The notes: generated by a model from the sequence alone, not told the origin. DNA of 64,000 nucleotides from an uncultured Microbacterium sp. (GCA_913774665.1 CAJYHN010000002.1:372001-436000), one strand, 5' to 3'; numbered from the stretch's first letter, positions 28,890 to 39,169 are shown. Numbers and translations are program-made.

Positions 28890-29486
28890 ATGACCGAAAC
28901 CGTCACCCCGCGTCGACCCGTCGTCGTCGCCGTCTGGCTGATCTTCGCGGGGGTCGTCGGGTGGTGGGCCGCTTTCTCGCTCACCTTGGACAAGTTCCAG
29001 CAGCTCGCCGACCCCTCGGCGTCCGCGTCATGCGACTTCAGCGTGCTCGTGCAGTGCTCCGCGAACCTGCAATCTCCGCAGGGCAGCGTCTTCGGCTTCC
29101 CCAACCCGATCATCGGGCTCGCCGCGTGGATCGCGCCCATCGTCGTCGGAATGGCGCTGCTGGCCGGCGCGCGGTTCGCGCGGTGGTTCTGGGCGCTGTT
29201 CTGGGTCGGTTTCGCCTTCGCCCTGACCTTCGTCATCTGGCTCATCTCGCAGAGCATCTTCGTTCTGGCGACGCTGTGCCCCTGGTGCATGGTGACGTGG
29301 TCGGTCGTGATCCCCTCATTCTTCGTCGTGACGCTGCACGTGCTGCGCGAGGGCGTGATCCCTCGAGAGCGGGTTCGCGAGATCGCCGACCGGCTGATGG
29401 CGTGGGTGCCGCTGATGACGATCGTGGCGTTCGCGGTGGTCGCGGTGATCGCGCAGTTGCGGCTGAACGTCCTCGCCCAGCTCTGA
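28890..29486 (+). CDS. Vitamin K epoxide reductase family protein
   Basis: 198-aa membrane protein that, in bacteria, reoxidises periplasmic DsbA-like thiol oxidases using quinone. The redox CPWC motif is in a membrane segment (ATLCPWCMVTWSVV), and the loop cysteine pair is ASCDFSVLVQC near residues 48-56. The conserved serine/asparagine region GSVFGFPNPIIGL is also present. Four or five hydrophobic helices fit the family. No DsbA partner is adjacent. In relatives this gene usually sits next to rne and ndk, as I recall, so the WXG island appears to split a conserved block. Confidence 0.93.
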   Translation: MTETVTPRRPVVVAVWLIFAGVVGWWAAFSLTLDKFQQLADPSASASCDFSVLVQCSANLQSPQGSVFGFPNPIIGLAAWIAPIVVGMALLAGARFARWFWALFWVGFAFALTFVIWLISQSIFVLATLCPWCMVTWSVVIPSFFVVTLHVLREGVIPRERVREIADRLMAWVPLMTIVAFAVVAVIAQLRLNVLAQL

Positions 29487-29533
29487 CCGGGTAGGCGCTG
29501 TCCCTCGTGCCCTCACGTCGAGGGATGGATGCC

Positions 29534-29755
29534 GTGAACCCACTGATGCCCGCCGCGTACGATCTCGTCTGGTCGGCGGTCGCGCTCGTGGCATTCGGCC
29601 TCGTCGTGTGGGCCGTCGTGAGCCTCTCCCGACGTGCGAGACCCCTCCCGTCGAGGGTTGTGCTCACGTGGGCGCTCGTGATCGTGGTGGTCCCCGTCCT
29701 CGGCCCGGTGGCGTGGTTGGCGGCGGGACGCCGAGCAGGGGTCTTGCGCTCCTAA
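29534..29755 (+). CDS. PLDc_N-type small membrane protein
   Basis: 73-aa protein with two membrane helices (LVWSAVALVAFGLVVWAVVSL and LTWALVIVVVPVLGPVAWLA), matching the phospholipase D nuclease N-terminal (PLDc_N) pattern, including VPVLGPVAWLAAGR. These domains occur alone or before cardiolipin synthases; alone, function is unknown. GTG at 29534 is preferred because AGGG lies nine bases upstream; ATG 29525 or GTG 29507 are alternatives. Confidence 0.75.
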   Translation: MNPLMPAAYDLVWSAVALVAFGLVVWAVVSLSRRARPLPSRVVLTWALVIVVVPVLGPVAWLAAGRRAGVLRS

Positions 29756-29834
29756 CGGATGTGCCCCGCGGGGCCGGTGGCCTCGACAGGCTCGGCGACC
29801 TCGCGGAGATCAGCCACCCCGCCCTCGAACGACG

Positions 29835-29866
29835 AAGGCCGCCACCCCTCACGGGGCGGCGGCCTT
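29835..29866. terminator. Bidirectional terminator between the PLDc_N gene and ndk
   Basis: AAGGCCGCC at 29835-29843 pairs with 29858-29866; inside, CCCC pairs with GGGG. It lies between convergent genes. Confidence 0.78.
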
Positions 29867-29880
29867 CTCGGCATCCGGAA

Positions 29881-30297
29881 TCAGGAGAACCAGATCGCGA
29901 GCTCGCGCTCGGCGGACTCGACGCTGTCGGATCCGTGCACGAGGTTCTGCTGCACCTTGAGGCCCCAGTCGCGACCGAAGTCGCCGCGGATCGTGCCGGG
30001 GGCGGCGGTGGTGGGGTCGGTCGTGCCCGCGAGCGAGCGGAAGCCCTCGATGACGCGATTACCGGCGAGGCGGATCGCGACGGAGGGACCCGACATCATG
30101 AACTCGAGCAGCGGCTCGTAGAACGGCTTGCCCTCGTGCTCGGCGTAGTGCTGGGCGAGGGTCTCGCGGTCGGGCTCGACGAGACGGATATCGACGAGGG
30201 CGTAGCCCTTCGCCTCGATACGGGCCAGGATCGCGCCGGTCAGTCCGCGGGCGACGCCGTCGGGCTTGACCAGGACGAGGGTCTCTTCGGTAGCCAT
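29881..30297 (-). CDS. ndk: Nucleoside-diphosphate kinase
   Basis: Transfers the gamma phosphate of ATP to other nucleoside diphosphates. The 138-aa protein has the opening TLVLVKPDGVARGL and the active-site histidine 121 in NLVHGSDSVESAERE. The ATG has GGAG upstream. It follows the DUF4233 gene by three bases and is the last gene of the ileS-folC group. Confidence 0.98.
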   Translation of the reverse strand: MATEETLVLVKPDGVARGLTGAILARIEAKGYALVDIRLVEPDRETLAQHYAEHEGKPFYEPLLEFMMSGPSVAIRLAGNRVIEGFRSLAGTTDPTTAAPGTIRGDFGRDWGLKVQQNLVHGSDSVESAERELAIWFS

Positions 30298-30300
30298 GGG

Positions 30301-30714
30301 TCATTCTCCGTTCGAGAGGTCGGGGGAAGCGGCACGTCGCGCGTTCTGCCGATCGAGCGCCGCTCCCTTGATCGTCGCATACGCCCACATGCCACCGAAA
30401 ATGACGGCGACCACGGCGAGGGCCGGAACGAGAAGACCGCCGAGCAGCAGGATCACCTGCAGACCCCATCCGGCGAACAGGGCCCAGCGGTGACGCAGCA
30501 GGCCCGACACGGCCACCATCGCGATCGCCATGACGACACCCCCGACGATCCCCCACCACGGCTCGATGCCCGCGGGGAGCACCTTGAGGCCGTAGACGAC
30601 GAGACCACCGAGGAAGACGATGATCGACTCGAAGCCGAGCACGACGGCACCCAGCGACTCCTGCGCACCGCGCTGACGGCGAACGCGGGGAGCACGGGGT
30701 TCGCGCGGGCTCAC
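30301..30714 (-). CDS. DUF4233 domain membrane protein
   Basis: 137-aa protein with four membrane helices (VVLGFESIIVFLGGLVVYGL; WWGIVGGVVMAIAMVAVSGLL; WALFAGWGLQVILLLGGLLV; LAVVAVIFGGMWAYATIKGA) and the ending seen in DUF4233 proteins. Its position between folC and ndk is characteristic in actinobacteria; function is unknown. The GTG start overlaps the folC stop (GTGA). The long upstream open frame is a shadow of folC. Confidence 0.88.
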   Translation of the reverse strand: MSPREPRAPRVRRQRGAQESLGAVVLGFESIIVFLGGLVVYGLKVLPAGIEPWWGIVGGVVMAIAMVAVSGLLRHRWALFAGWGLQVILLLGGLLVPALAVVAVIFGGMWAYATIKGAALDRQNARRAASPDLSNGE

Positions 30715-32063
30715 GCCTGCCACCCCGACTTCCAGTCCTCGAGTTCCGACAGGCGCAGGGCTTCTCCGGCGAGGACGACGGATCCGGCCACCACGACAGC
30801 GCGGCGGTCGGACTCGGCGGCCCAGGCGCGCGCTGCGTCGGCGGCGTCTTCGAGGGTCGGGTGCACGGTGACCGGCAGGTCGGCGGCCTCGGCGACGTCG
30901 GCGATCACGTCGGGATCGGTCGCGCGGTCGCTGTCGGGAGCCGTGGCGAAGACCCGCGCGACGGCAGGGACGAGCGCCGACATGATGCCCGCGGCGTCCT
31001 TCCCGTCGAGGATGCCGACCACGGCGCCCCACTCGTCGATGTCGAACGCCTCGTCGAGGGCGGCGACCAGCGCGCGAGCGCCGTGCGGGTTGTGGGCGGC
31101 GTCGACGAGCACGGTCGGCGCGGTGCCGACGAGCTGCAGGCGCCCGGGCGAAGTGGCGTTGCCGAGGCCGTCGGCCACGACGTCGGCGGTGAGGGGCTGG
31201 GTGCCTCCCCCGACGAGCGACTCGACCGCGGCGACGGCCAGTGCCGCGTTGGCGCCCTGGTGCGCGCCGTACATCGGCAGGTAGACCTCGCGGTACGTGC
31301 CCGCCACACCGCGGATGTCGAGCTGCTGCCCGCCGACGGCGAGGGTCTGGCCCTCGAGGGCGAAGCCGTCGCCGGCCACCGCGACCGTCGCGCCCTCCTT
31401 CTCGGCGCGCGCGCGGATCGCGCGCAGGGCCTCGTCGGGCTGGGCCGCCGAGACGACCGCGGCGCCCGGCTTGATGATGCCGGCCTTCACGGTCGCGATC
31501 TCGGCGATGGTCGAGCCGAGACGGTCGACGTGGTCGATGTCGATCGGTGCGAACACCGCGACGTCGCCGTCGGCGGTGTTCGTGGAGTCCCACTCCCCGC
31601 CCATCCCGACCTCGAGCACGAGTACGTCGATCGGCGCGTCGGCGGCCACGACGAACGCGAGCACCGTGAGCAGCTCGAAGAAGGTCAGCGGAGCGTCTCC
31701 GGATGCCGCGAGCTCGGCATCCACCATGTCGACGAACGGCTGGATCTCGTCCCACGCGTCGGCGATCGCGGCATCCGCCACGGGCTCACCGTCGATGAGA
31801 ATGCGCTCGGTGAATCGCTCGAGGTGCGGGCTGGTGAACAGGCCGGTGCGCAGGCCCATCGCGCGCAGCAGGCTCTCGATCATCCGGCTGGTCGAGGTCT
31901 TGCCGTTCGTGCCGGTCACATGGATCACGCGGTACGTGCGCTGGGGGTCGGCGAGCAGCTCGAGCACGCGGCGGGTGCGCTCCACGCGTGGCTGCACCCA
32001 CTGCTCGCCCTGTCGTTCGAGAAGCGCCGCGTAGACGGCATCCGCCCTGCTGCGATCGCTCAT
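30711..32063 (-). CDS. folC: Folylpolyglutamate synthase / dihydrofolate synthase
   Basis: Adds glutamate to dihydropteroate and folates. The 450-aa Mur-ligase-fold protein has the ATP P-loop [13 protein letters not shown] near residue 50, the folate loop [29 protein letters not shown] and [18 protein letters not shown] at 32063 overlaps the ileS stop (ATGA). Paired with pabB elsewhere in the window it belongs to folate metabolism. Confidence 0.97.
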   Translation of the reverse strand: MSDRSRADAVYAALLERQGEQWVQPRVERTRRVLELLADPQRTYRVIHVTGTNGKTSTSRMIESLLRAMGLRTGLFTSPHLERFTERILIDGEPVADAAIADAWDEIQPFVDMVDAELAASGDAPLTFFELLTVLAFVVAADAPIDVLVLEVGMGGEWDSTNTADGDVAVFAPIDIDHVDRLGSTIAEIATVKAGIIKPGAAVVSAAQPDEALRAIRARAEKEGATVAVAGDGFALEGQTLAVGGQQLDIRGVAGTYREVYLPMYGAHQGANAALAVAAVESLVGGGTQPLTADVVADGLGNATSPGRLQLVGTAPTVLVDAAHNPHGARALVAALDEAFDIDEWGAVVGILDGKDAAGIMSALVPAVARVFATAPDSDRATDPDVIADVAEAADLPVTVHPTLEDAADAARAWAAESDRRAVVVAGSVVLAGEALRLSELEDWKSGWQA

Positions 32064-35000
32064 GCGGGGGCTCCGATCCGCGCGACGGCCACCGTGACCG
32101 CGCCGACGTTCGCGTAGGTCTTTGCGGCGAGGACGTTCTCGAACTCGGGCTCCCCCACGTTCCCGCGCTCGATGAGCCGCTCGGTGCGGCTGGCCAGCAC
32201 GACGCCTTCGGCGAGGGTCTCGGATGCCACGCCCGCGCCGTCGAACGCCTGGGCGACAGCCGCCGCATCCCCGGCGTCGTCGAACGTGAGGGTCAGGGAG
32301 ATCCGATCGCTCACGTCGAAACCGGCGGCCTTACGGGTGTCCTGGATGCCGCGGATCATGTCGCGCGCCAGGCCCTCGGCCTCGAGCTCGGGGGTGGTGA
32401 CGGTGTCGAGCAGCAGGAAGCCGTCGGCGGCGACGAGCAGCGCGACCGCTTCACCCTCGGCGAGGCGGGAGGCGTCGGTCTCCAGGGTCCCCTCGCCGAG
32501 ACCCAGCACGACCTCGCCCTCCGGGGTCTGCACGACGATGCCGCGGTCGGTCTCCGCCCAGTTGCCGGCCTTGGCCGCCTGGATGACCTGCTGCACGCGC
32601 TTTCCCAGACGAGGGCCGGCGGCGCGCGCGTTGACGACGAGGCGCTGCGCGAGTCCGAACTCGTCGAACGACTGGGGCGTCAGCTCCACCAGCTGCACGT
32701 CCTTGACGTTGAGTTCCTCGCGCACGAGGTCCTCGAACTGCGCCAGGCCCGCGGCATCCGGGGTCACCACCGTCAGACGCGGGAGCGGCAGGCGCACGCG
32801 CTTGCCCTCTCGCTTGCGCAGCGCGTTGGCGACGCTGGAGACCTCGCGCACGGTGTCCATCGCGGTGCGGATGTCTTCTGAGGCGGGGAACGCCGAGGCG
32901 TCGGGCCAATCGGTCAGGTGAACGCTCCGCCCGCCCGTCAGGCCCTGCCACACGCGCTCGGTGACCAGCGGGAGCAGCGGCGCGGCGACGCGCGTCAGCG
33001 TCTCGAGCACGGTGTAGAGCGTGTCGAAGGCCTCGCGGCTGCGCCGATCGTCAGTGACGCCCACCCAGAAGCGGTCGCGGGAGCGGCGGATGTACCAGTT
33101 GGTCAGCACCTCGGCGAAGTCGCGCAGGCGCTCGGCCGCCGTCGTGGAGTCGAGCCCTTCGAGGTCGGCGGCGACGTTCTTCACGAGGTCGCCGGTGAGC
33201 GCGAGGATGTAGCGGTCGAGCACGTCGGTGGAGTCGGTGCGCCACTCGGCTTCGTATCCGTCGGGACCCGACGCGTTCGCGTACGTCGCGAAGAAGTACC
33301 ACGCATTCCACAGCGGCAGCAGGAATTCGCGGACGCCCGAGCGGATGCCCTCCTCGGTCACGACGAGGTTGCCGCCGCGCAGCACGCTCGACGACATGAG
33401 GAACCACCGCATGGCATCCGAACCGTCGCGATCGAAGACCTCGCGCACGTCGGGGTAGTTGCGCAGCGACTTCGACATCTTCTGCCCGTCGTTTCCGAGC
33501 ACGATGCCGTGGCACGACACGCCCGTGTAGGCGGGGCGGTCGAACAGCGCGGTCGAGAGCACGTGCATCACGTAGAACCAGCCGCGCGTCTGCCCGATGT
33601 ACTCGACGATGAAGTCGGCCGGGGCGTGCTCGTCGAACCACTCGTGGTTCTCGAACGGGTAGTGCACCTGCGCGAACGGCATCGAACCCGAGTCGAACCA
33701 CACGTCGAGGACGTCTTCGATGCGGCGCATCGTCGACTGCCCCGTCGGATCGTCGGGGTTCGGGCGGGTGAGGTCGTCGATGTACGGACGGTGCAGGTCG
33801 ACCTCGCCGTCGGCGTTCCGCGGCAGGCGGCCGAAGTCGGCCTCCATGTCGGCGAGCGAGCCGTAGACGTCGACGCGCGGGTAGTCGGGGTTGTCGCTCT
33901 TCCACACCGGGATCGGCGAGCCCCAGTAGCGGTTGCGGCTGATCGACCAGTCGCGCGCACCCTCGAGCCACTTGCCGAACTGGCCCTCCTTGACGTTCTC
34001 AGGCACCCAGGTGATCTGCTGGTTGTTCGCCAGCAGGTCGTCCTTGATGTCGGTCACGCGCACGAACCAGCTCGACACGGCCTTGTAGATGAGGGGGTTC
34101 CGGCAGCGCCAGCAGTGCGGGTACGAGTGCTCGTACGACGCCTCGCGCAGAAGGCGCCCGCCCTGCTTGAGCAGACGGATCAGCGGACGGTTCGCGTCGA
34201 GCCACAGCTCTCCCGCGACGTCGGTCACGGCCGACAGGAACCGGCCGCCGTCGTCGAGCGAGATGATCGTCGGCAGGCCCGCGGCATCCGCCAGTCGCTT
34301 GTCGTCCTCACCGTAGGCCGGAGCCTGGTGCACGATGCCCGTACCGTCGCTGACGGTGACGTAGTCGTCGACGAGGATCTTCCACGCGTTCTCGGTTCCC
34401 CACACGGAGGCGTCGGCGTAGTAGTCGAAGAGGCGGTCGTACGACACGCCCTCGAGCTCGGAGCCCAGGATCGTGGTCTGAACGGCCTCGCGGGCGGCAT
34501 CCGCACTCTCGTATCCGAGGTCTTTCGCGTAGCCGGGCAGCAGGTCCTCGGCCAGAAGGTAGCGGTGGGCGACGGCCTCGAACGCCTCGTCGGGCGTGCC
34601 GTCGGGAGCGCGGTGCACGTCGGCGGCGCCGTTCGGCCCGCCCTCGATGACGGCATAACGGATGCCGGGACCCACGGCCAGCGCGAGGTTCGTGGGCAGC
34701 GTCCACGGCGTCGTCGTCCATGCCAGGGCGCGCACGCCGGTGAGGCCCAGCGCCTCGGCCTTGGCCCCGACGAGCGGGAACGTGACCGTGACCGACGGGT
34801 CCTGCCGCATCTTGTAGACGTCGTCGTCCATACGGAGCTCGTGCGTGGACAGCGGCGTCTCATCGCGCCAGCAGTACGGCAGCACGCGGTAGCCCTCGTA
34901 CGCGAGACCCTTGTCGTGCAGGGTCTTGAACGCCCACAGCACGCTCTCCATGTACGTCGTGTCGAGCGTCTTGTAGCCGCGCTCGAAGTCGACCCAGCGG

Positions 35001-35455
35001 GCCTGACGCGTGACGTAGTCCTGCCACTCGCGCGTGTACTCGAGCACCGACTCGCGGGCTTTCGCGTTGAAGGTCGCGACGCCCATGGCCTCGATCTCGT
35101 CCTTCTCGGTGATGCCGAGCTGCTTCATCGCCTCGAGCTCGGCGGGCAGGCCGTGCGTGTCCCAGCCGAAGACGCGGTCGACCTTCTTGCCGCGCATCGT
35201 CTGGAAGCGCGGGAACACGTCCTTCGCGTAGCCGGTGAGCAGGTGGCCGTAGTGCGGCAGGCCGTTGGCGAAGGGCGGGCCGTCGTAGAAGACCCACTCC
35301 TCCGCGCCCTCGCGGTTCGCGATCGAGGCGCGGAAGGTGTCGTCGTCCTTCCAGAACGCGAGCGTGTCGTTCTCGATCGACGGGAAGCGCGGGCTGGGGA
35401 CGACGGATGCCGCGTCGGCGGCCGGGCCGAAGGATGAGGGGCGTGGGTAGGTCAT
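32060..35455 (-). CDS. ileS: Isoleucine--tRNA ligase
   Basis: Charges tRNA-Ile. The 1131-aa class I enzyme has the HIGH-type motif HYGH near residue 67 ([12 protein letters not shown]), a CP1 editing domain with [11 protein letters not shown], and KMSKS near residue 655 ([12 protein letters not shown]). Its length and the C-terminal region (including the absence of a terminal zinc finger) fit the long eukaryote-like type common in actinobacteria. ATG at 35455 is preceded by GGAGAG, which lies in the T-box sequestering hairpin; the alternative upstream ATG would fall inside the leader. Confidence 0.97.
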   Translation of the reverse strand: MTYPRPSSFGPAADAASVVPSPRFPSIENDTLAFWKDDDTFRASIANREGAEEWVFYDGPPFANGLPHYGHLLTGYAKDVFPRFQTMRGKKVDRVFGWDTHGLPAELEAMKQLGITEKDEIEAMGVATFNAKARESVLEYTREWQDYVTRQARWVDFERGYKTLDTTYMESVLWAFKTLHDKGLAYEGYRVLPYCWRDETPLSTHELRMDDDVYKMRQDPSVTVTFPLVGAKAEALGLTGVRALAWTTTPWTLPTNLALAVGPGIRYAVIEGGPNGAADVHRAPDGTPDEAFEAVAHRYLLAEDLLPGYAKDLGYESADAAREAVQTTILGSELEGVSYDRLFDYYADASVWGTENAWKILVDDYVTVSDGTGIVHQAPAYGEDDKRLADAAGLPTIISLDDGGRFLSAVTDVAGELWLDANRPLIRLLKQGGRLLREASYEHSYPHCWRCRNPLIYKAVSSWFVRVTDIKDDLLANNQQITWVPENVKEGQFGKWLEGARDWSISRNRYWGSPIPVWKSDNPDYPRVDVYGSLADMEADFGRLPRNADGEVDLHRPYIDDLTRPNPDDPTGQSTMRRIEDVLDVWFDSGSMPFAQVHYPFENHEWFDEHAPADFIVEYIGQTRGWFYVMHVLSTALFDRPAYTGVSCHGIVLGNDGQKMSKSLRNYPDVREVFDRDGSDAMRWFLMSSSVLRGGNLVVTEEGIRSGVREFLLPLWNAWYFFATYANASGPDGYEAEWRTDSTDVLDRYILALTGDLVKNVAADLEGLDSTTAAERLRDFAEVLTNWYIRRSRDRFWVGVTDDRRSREAFDTLYTVLETLTRVAAPLLPLVTERVWQGLTGGRSVHLTDWPDASAFPASEDIRTAMDTVREVSSVANALRKREGKRVRLPLPRLTVVTPDAAGLAQFEDLVREELNVKDVQLVELTPQSFDEFGLAQRLVVNARAAGPRLGKRVQQVIQAAKAGNWAETDRGIVVQTPEGEVVLGLGEGTLETDASRLAEGEAVALLVAADGFLLLDTVTTPELEAEGLARDMIRGIQDTRKAAGFDVSDRISLTLTFDDAGDAAAVAQAFDGAGVASETLAEGVVLASRTERLIERGNVGEPEFENVLAAKTYANVGAVTVAVARIGAPA

Positions 35456-35670
35456 GTCTCTCCGCAGGTTGGGATCCACCTGCGGGGACGATCCGTGCGG
35501 ACCGCGGTACCACCCCGCGTTGCACCGCCCCTGTCCGGGACCGGCGCCTCTCTCACTGCGGCTGTGACGGGCCTGCCCCGCGCGGTTCTACTGACCCGGC
35601 CCGTGAGGGTCGGACGTTCTTCCGCGTGCTCCCCGGTGATGGCCGGATCGGTGCGTGTACGACAAGTCTA
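35456..35670 (-). promoter_or_regulatory. Translational T-box riboswitch of ileS
   Basis: Minus-strand leader that senses uncharged tRNA-Ile. It contains the T-box core GGTGGTACCGCG (TGGTACCGCG complement at 35503-35512), a specifier-type stretch ATCACCGGGG whose ATC codon is at 35638-35640, and GGAAGAAC and AGTAGAACCG blocks typical of actinobacterial ileS leaders. A sequestering hairpin at 35462-35485 (8-bp stem CCGCAGGT/ACCTGCGG) ends on the ribosome binding site GGAGAG at 35458-35463, so control is at translation. The -10 box TAGACT is at 35665-35670. No terminator stem lies before ileS. Confidence 0.9.
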
Positions 35671-35709
35671 CGCGAGCCGCGCGCGGTGCGCTGCGGTGCG
35701 TGCGCGGCC

Positions 35710-35733
35710 GTTGAGTGTCCAAGAAACTCGGAC
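35710..35733 (+). promoter_or_regulatory. Copy 1 of a 24-bp site shared with 55289-55312
   Basis: This stretch matches the reverse complement of 55289-55312 at 20 of 24 positions. It is an imperfect palindrome around GAGTGT...AAACTC and lies 40 bases upstream of the ileS -10 box. Confidence 0.45.
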
Positions 35734-35752
35734 GCGGGCCGGACCCATCCGG

Positions 35753-35765
35753 GTGTTGTGAACAC
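35753..35765. promoter_or_regulatory. GTGTT-n3-AACAC palindrome
   Basis: GTGTTGTGAACAC differs by one base from GTGTTCTGAACAC in the site at 55293-55309. It lies between the ABC transporter end and the ileS promoter, 20 bases from copy 1. Possible operator; regulator unknown. Confidence 0.35.
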
Positions 35766-35807
35766 TTCACGCTGGCGGAGGGACCGGGGCCGGACGCGAC
35801 CCACGAC

Positions 35808-37355
35808 TCACGCCCCGGTCGCGCCGAGACCGGCCGCGGCCAGCAGCTCGCGAGTGAAGGGATGCCGTGGCTCGGCGAAGACGCACGACACAGTGCCCGA
35901 GTCCACGACGCGCCCGTCCTTCATCACGATCAGGTCATCGGCGATGCCGGCGACCACGTCGAGGTCGTGCGTGACGAACACCATCGCGAGGTCGCGCTCG
36001 GTCTGCAAGGCGCGCAGGCGGTCGAGGATCCGCGCCCGCACCGACGCGTCGAGCGCCGAGACCGGCTCGTCGAGCACGAGAAGGTCGGGCGTCACGGCGA
36101 GGGCGCGCGCGATCGCGACGCGCTGGCGCTGCCCGCCCGACAACTGCGCGGGCCGTCGCCGGACGAACCCGGGAGACAGGCCCACCTCCTCGAGCAGCGC
36201 GGCGACCGCGGAGCGACGTCCGGAACGCGCGACTCCCCCGGCGGTCACGGCCTCGGTGAGCGTGCGGCCGACCGTCCAGCGGGGGTCCAGGGCGCCCCAC
36301 GGGTTCTGCTGCACGAGCTGCACGCGGGTGCGCGCGGCGCCGCGGGCGACCTCCGACGACCAGGGGCGTCCCGCGAAGGTCATCGTCCCGGCATCCGGAT
36401 CCGCCACCCCGACGATCAGGCGCGCGAGGGTCGTCTTGCCCGAGCCCGACTCCCCCACCACCGCGAGCGTGCGACCACGGCGCACCTCGATCGACACCTC
36501 GTCGACCGCTGTTCGGGCGCCGAAGCGCTTCGTCACGGCGTCGGCGGTGAAGATCGGGGCGTCGGTGCGCGGGGCGCGGCGCAGCGGCTCGTGCGACACC
36601 GCCTGCACCAGCTCGCGCGTGTGCGGGTCGCGGGGCGATGCGAGCACCTCGGCGGTCGGTCCGGTCTCGATGACCCGCCCCTCGTGCATGACGACGACAC
36701 GATCAGCGACGCGGGCGACCGCCCCGAGATCGTGGCTGATGAAGACCACGGCCACGCCGTCGTCGGCGATGCGGCGCAGCAGGTCGAGCACGCGCGCCTG
36801 CACGGTGGCATCCAGGGCCGTCGTGGGCTCGTCGGCGACGAGCACCGCGGGGTTCGCCGCGAGAGCGGAGGCGATCAGCGCGCGCTGACGCAGGCCGCCC
36901 GAGAGCTCGTGGGGGTACTGCCGTGCTCGCGTCTCGGGCTCGGGCAGCGCCACCCGCTCGAGGCTGTGGCGAACGCGCGTCGCCAGCGCCTCGCCCCGCA
37001 CCCGTGGCTCGTGGATGCGGACGGGCTCGGCGACCTCGGCCCCGATCCGCCGCAGCGGGTCGAGCGACACGAGCGCGTCTTGAGAGACGAGGGCGATCCG
37101 GTCGCCGCGCAGCCCACGCCACTGCCGCTCGCCGAACGATCGGGCGTCGACGCCGTCGATCTCGAGCTCGTCGACCCGGACCGACAACGCGCGGGGCACA
37201 AGACCCAGCAGCGCACGGGCGCTCACCGACTTGCCGGTGCCCGACTCCCCCACGATCGCGACGCATTCGCCCGGGGCGACGTCGAGGTCCAGTCCGCGCA
37301 CGATCGCGCCGGCCGGGCCGTCGACGCGCAGGCCGCGCAGCCGCAGCCCGCTCAC
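35808..37355 (-). CDS. ABC transporter ATP-binding protein, two fused NBDs (peptide/nickel type)
   Basis: 515-aa cytoplasmic subunit with two complete nucleotide-binding domains, equivalent to DppD-DppF fused. NBD1: Walker A GESGTGKS, signature LSGGLRQR, Walker B VLVADEPTTAL. NBD2: Walker A GESGSGKT, signature LSGGQRQR, Walker B LLVLDEPVSAL. Both have the H-loop (FISHDL; FVTHDL). GTG at 37355 overlaps the permease stop (GTGA). It is the last gene of a four-gene import operon; the DNA beyond, 35671-35807, holds the candidate operator sites. Confidence 0.93.
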   Translation of the reverse strand: MSGLRLRGLRVDGPAGAIVRGLDLDVAPGECVAIVGESGTGKSVSARALLGLVPRALSVRVDELEIDGVDARSFGERQWRGLRGDRIALVSQDALVSLDPLRRIGAEVAEPVRIHEPRVRGEALATRVRHSLERVALPEPETRARQYPHELSGGLRQRALIASALAANPAVLVADEPTTALDATVQARVLDLLRRIADDGVAVVFISHDLGAVARVADRVVVMHEGRVIETGPTAEVLASPRDPHTRELVQAVSHEPLRRAPRTDAPIFTADAVTKRFGARTAVDEVSIEVRRGRTLAVVGESGSGKTTLARLIVGVADPDAGTMTFAGRPWSSEVARGAARTRVQLVQQNPWGALDPRWTVGRTLTEAVTAGGVARSGRRSAVAALLEEVGLSPGFVRRRPAQLSGGQRQRVAIARALAVTPDLLVLDEPVSALDASVRARILDRLRALQTERDLAMVFVTHDLDVVAGIADDLIVMKDGRVVDSGTVSCVFAEPRHPFTRELLAAAGLGATGA

Positions 37356-38167
37356 GTGTCGCGCTCCTCGGCTCGGGCGCGCAGAATGCGGCCGATCACG
37401 CTGACGCTCACGACGGTCGCGGTGATCGCGAGGCCGGGGAACACGGCGACCCACGGCGCCTGCAGCAGCAGGTTGCGTCCGGCGGAGAGCATGAGGCCCC
37501 ATTCGGCGGTCGGTTCGGTGGGACCGAGCCCGAGGAAGCTCAACCCGGCAGCCGCGAGGATCGAGGTGCCGATGCCGATCGTGGCCAGCACGCTCACCGC
37601 GCCCAGCACGCCGGGGAGCACGTGGCGAACGTGCACCAGGACGGTCGGCACCCCGGTGATGCGTGCGGCCTCCACGTGCTCGGCGGCGGCGAGCGTGCGG
37701 GTCTGCGCGCGCGCGAGACGGATGTAGACGGGCACCGCGGCGATGGTCACCGCGACCGCGACGTTCACCGGGCCGGGTCCGAGCACCGCGACGACCAGCA
37801 GGGCGACCAGGAACTCCGGGAACGCCAGCAGCACGTCGACGACGCGCATCGCCGCGGCATCCGCCCATCTGGGGGCGACGGCCGACAGCGAACCGGCGAT
37901 CACCCCGACGACGAGGGCGAGTCCGGTGGCGAGCAGACCGATCCCCACGGACCGCCCGGCGCCGGAGACCACGCGCGAGTACACGTCACGTCCGCTCTGG
38001 TCGGTACCGAACCAGTGCTCCGCACTCGGCGCCTGGAGGGTCGCGCGCACGTCGGTCAACAGCGGATCGTGGGTGGCGAGCAGGCCCGGGGCGACGGCGG
38101 CCAGGGCGATGACGGCGAGCGCGGCGCCGGCGATCCCGAGCGCCACGGCCTGACCACGCCGCCTCAC
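37352..38167 (-). CDS. ABC transporter permease, DppC/OppC type
   Basis: 271-aa inner-membrane subunit. It has the N-terminal DppC features (ATLQAPSAEHWFGTDQSGRD) and the coupling-helix EAA motif region (HVEAARITGVPTVLVHVRHVL), with about five or six helices. GTG at 38167 overlaps the preceding permease stop, so the earlier part of the open frame was rejected. Partner of the DppB-type subunit; substrate probably peptides or nickel. Confidence 0.92.
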   Translation of the reverse strand: MRRRGQAVALGIAGAALAVIALAAVAPGLLATHDPLLTDVRATLQAPSAEHWFGTDQSGRDVYSRVVSGAGRSVGIGLLATGLALVVGVIAGSLSAVAPRWADAAAMRVVDVLLAFPEFLVALLVVAVLGPGPVNVAVAVTIAAVPVYIRLARAQTRTLAAAEHVEAARITGVPTVLVHVRHVLPGVLGAVSVLATIGIGTSILAAAGLSFLGLGPTEPTAEWGLMLSAGRNLLLQAPWVAVFPGLAITATVVSVSVIGRILRARAEERDT

Positions 38168-39141
38168 GAGGGCACCGCCGTCCGTGCGGCCGGCGCGGGG
38201 GTCGCCGTGCGCAGGCGCGGATCGATCAGGGGCACGACGAGGTCGACCACGGTGTTCACCACGACGAAGACGAGCGCGCTCAGCAGGATCACCCCGGTGA
38301 TCACGGGCAGGTCGCGGTTGGTGATCGCGGTCAGCGTCACGCGCCCGATGCCGGGCCGGGCGAACACGGTCTCGACCAGCACGGCACCGCCGAGCAGCGA
38401 CCCGACGAGATAGGCGGCCAGCGTCACGCCCCCGACGCTCGCGTGGCGCAGCGTGTGGTGCACGCTCTCGCGGAGGGGCGTCGCTCCCCGCGCGCGCACG
38501 GTGGTCAGGAACGGCTCGCGCTCGGCCGCCTCGACCCCGTCGCGCAGCACCTGCGACAGCAGCGCCGCGACCGGCAGGGCCAGGGTCACCGCCGGCAGCA
38601 CGATGGCGGCGGCATCCCGCGCCCCCGACACCGGGAACCACCCCAGCTGGAACGAGAACACGCTCAGCAGCAGCAGCCCCGTCCAGAACACCGGCGACGA
38701 CAGCACGACGAGTTCGATCCCGGATGCCACAGCCCGACCGGTCCGCCCGCGCACGAGCAGCGACGAGGCGAGGGCCAGCACCACGGCGATCACGAGCGCG
38801 AGCGCCGAGAGCTGCAGGGTCGGTGCGAGCTGGCGCCCGATGACCTCGACGACCGGCTGCCGCAGCTGGTACGACTCGCCGAGGTCTCCGCGCACGAGTC
38901 GGCCGAGGAACGTCGCGTACTGCTCGAGGACGGGTCGGTCGAGCCCCAGGTCGCTGCGGATTCCCGCCTTGACGGCTTCGCTCACCTGAGCCTGCGGTCC
39001 GAGCAGCACGTCGACCGGGTCTCCCGGGATGATCCGGAACGCCACGAACGCCAGCGTCGCCGCTCCCCACAGGACCAGGACGACGGATGCCATGACCCCG
39101 CCGAGGCGCCTCAGCAAGGCGCGCGAGCGAGAACGTGGCAT
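38164..39141 (-). CDS. ABC transporter permease, DppB/OppB type
   Basis: 325-aa inner-membrane subunit with the DppB opening (FVAFRIIPGDPVDVLLGPQA; IRSDLGLDRPVLEQYATFLG) and coupling motif (TTVRARGATPLRESVHHTLR). Six membrane helices are visible. ATG at 39141 begins MPRSRSRALLRR and lies 28 bases after the receptor gene stop; a start farther upstream would overlap that gene. Confidence 0.92.
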   Translation of the reverse strand: MPRSRSRALLRRLGGVMASVVLVLWGAATLAFVAFRIIPGDPVDVLLGPQAQVSEAVKAGIRSDLGLDRPVLEQYATFLGRLVRGDLGESYQLRQPVVEVIGRQLAPTLQLSALALVIAVVLALASSLLVRGRTGRAVASGIELVVLSSPVFWTGLLLLSVFSFQLGWFPVSGARDAAAIVLPAVTLALPVAALLSQVLRDGVEAAEREPFLTTVRARGATPLRESVHHTLRHASVGGVTLAAYLVGSLLGGAVLVETVFARPGIGRVTLTAITNRDLPVITGVILLSALVFVVVNTVVDLVVPLIDPRLRTATPAPAARTAVPS

Positions 39142-39169
39142 CCGACCAGTGTGTCCGAAACCCGGCGGG

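Noticed and set aside
32918-35437. 839-codon plus-strand open frame over ileS
   Set aside because: Antisense shadow of ileS with no recognisable domain.
35671-35807. Small gene between ileS leader and the ABC importer
   Set aside because: No frame with start signal or family match; the stretch holds palindromic sites instead.
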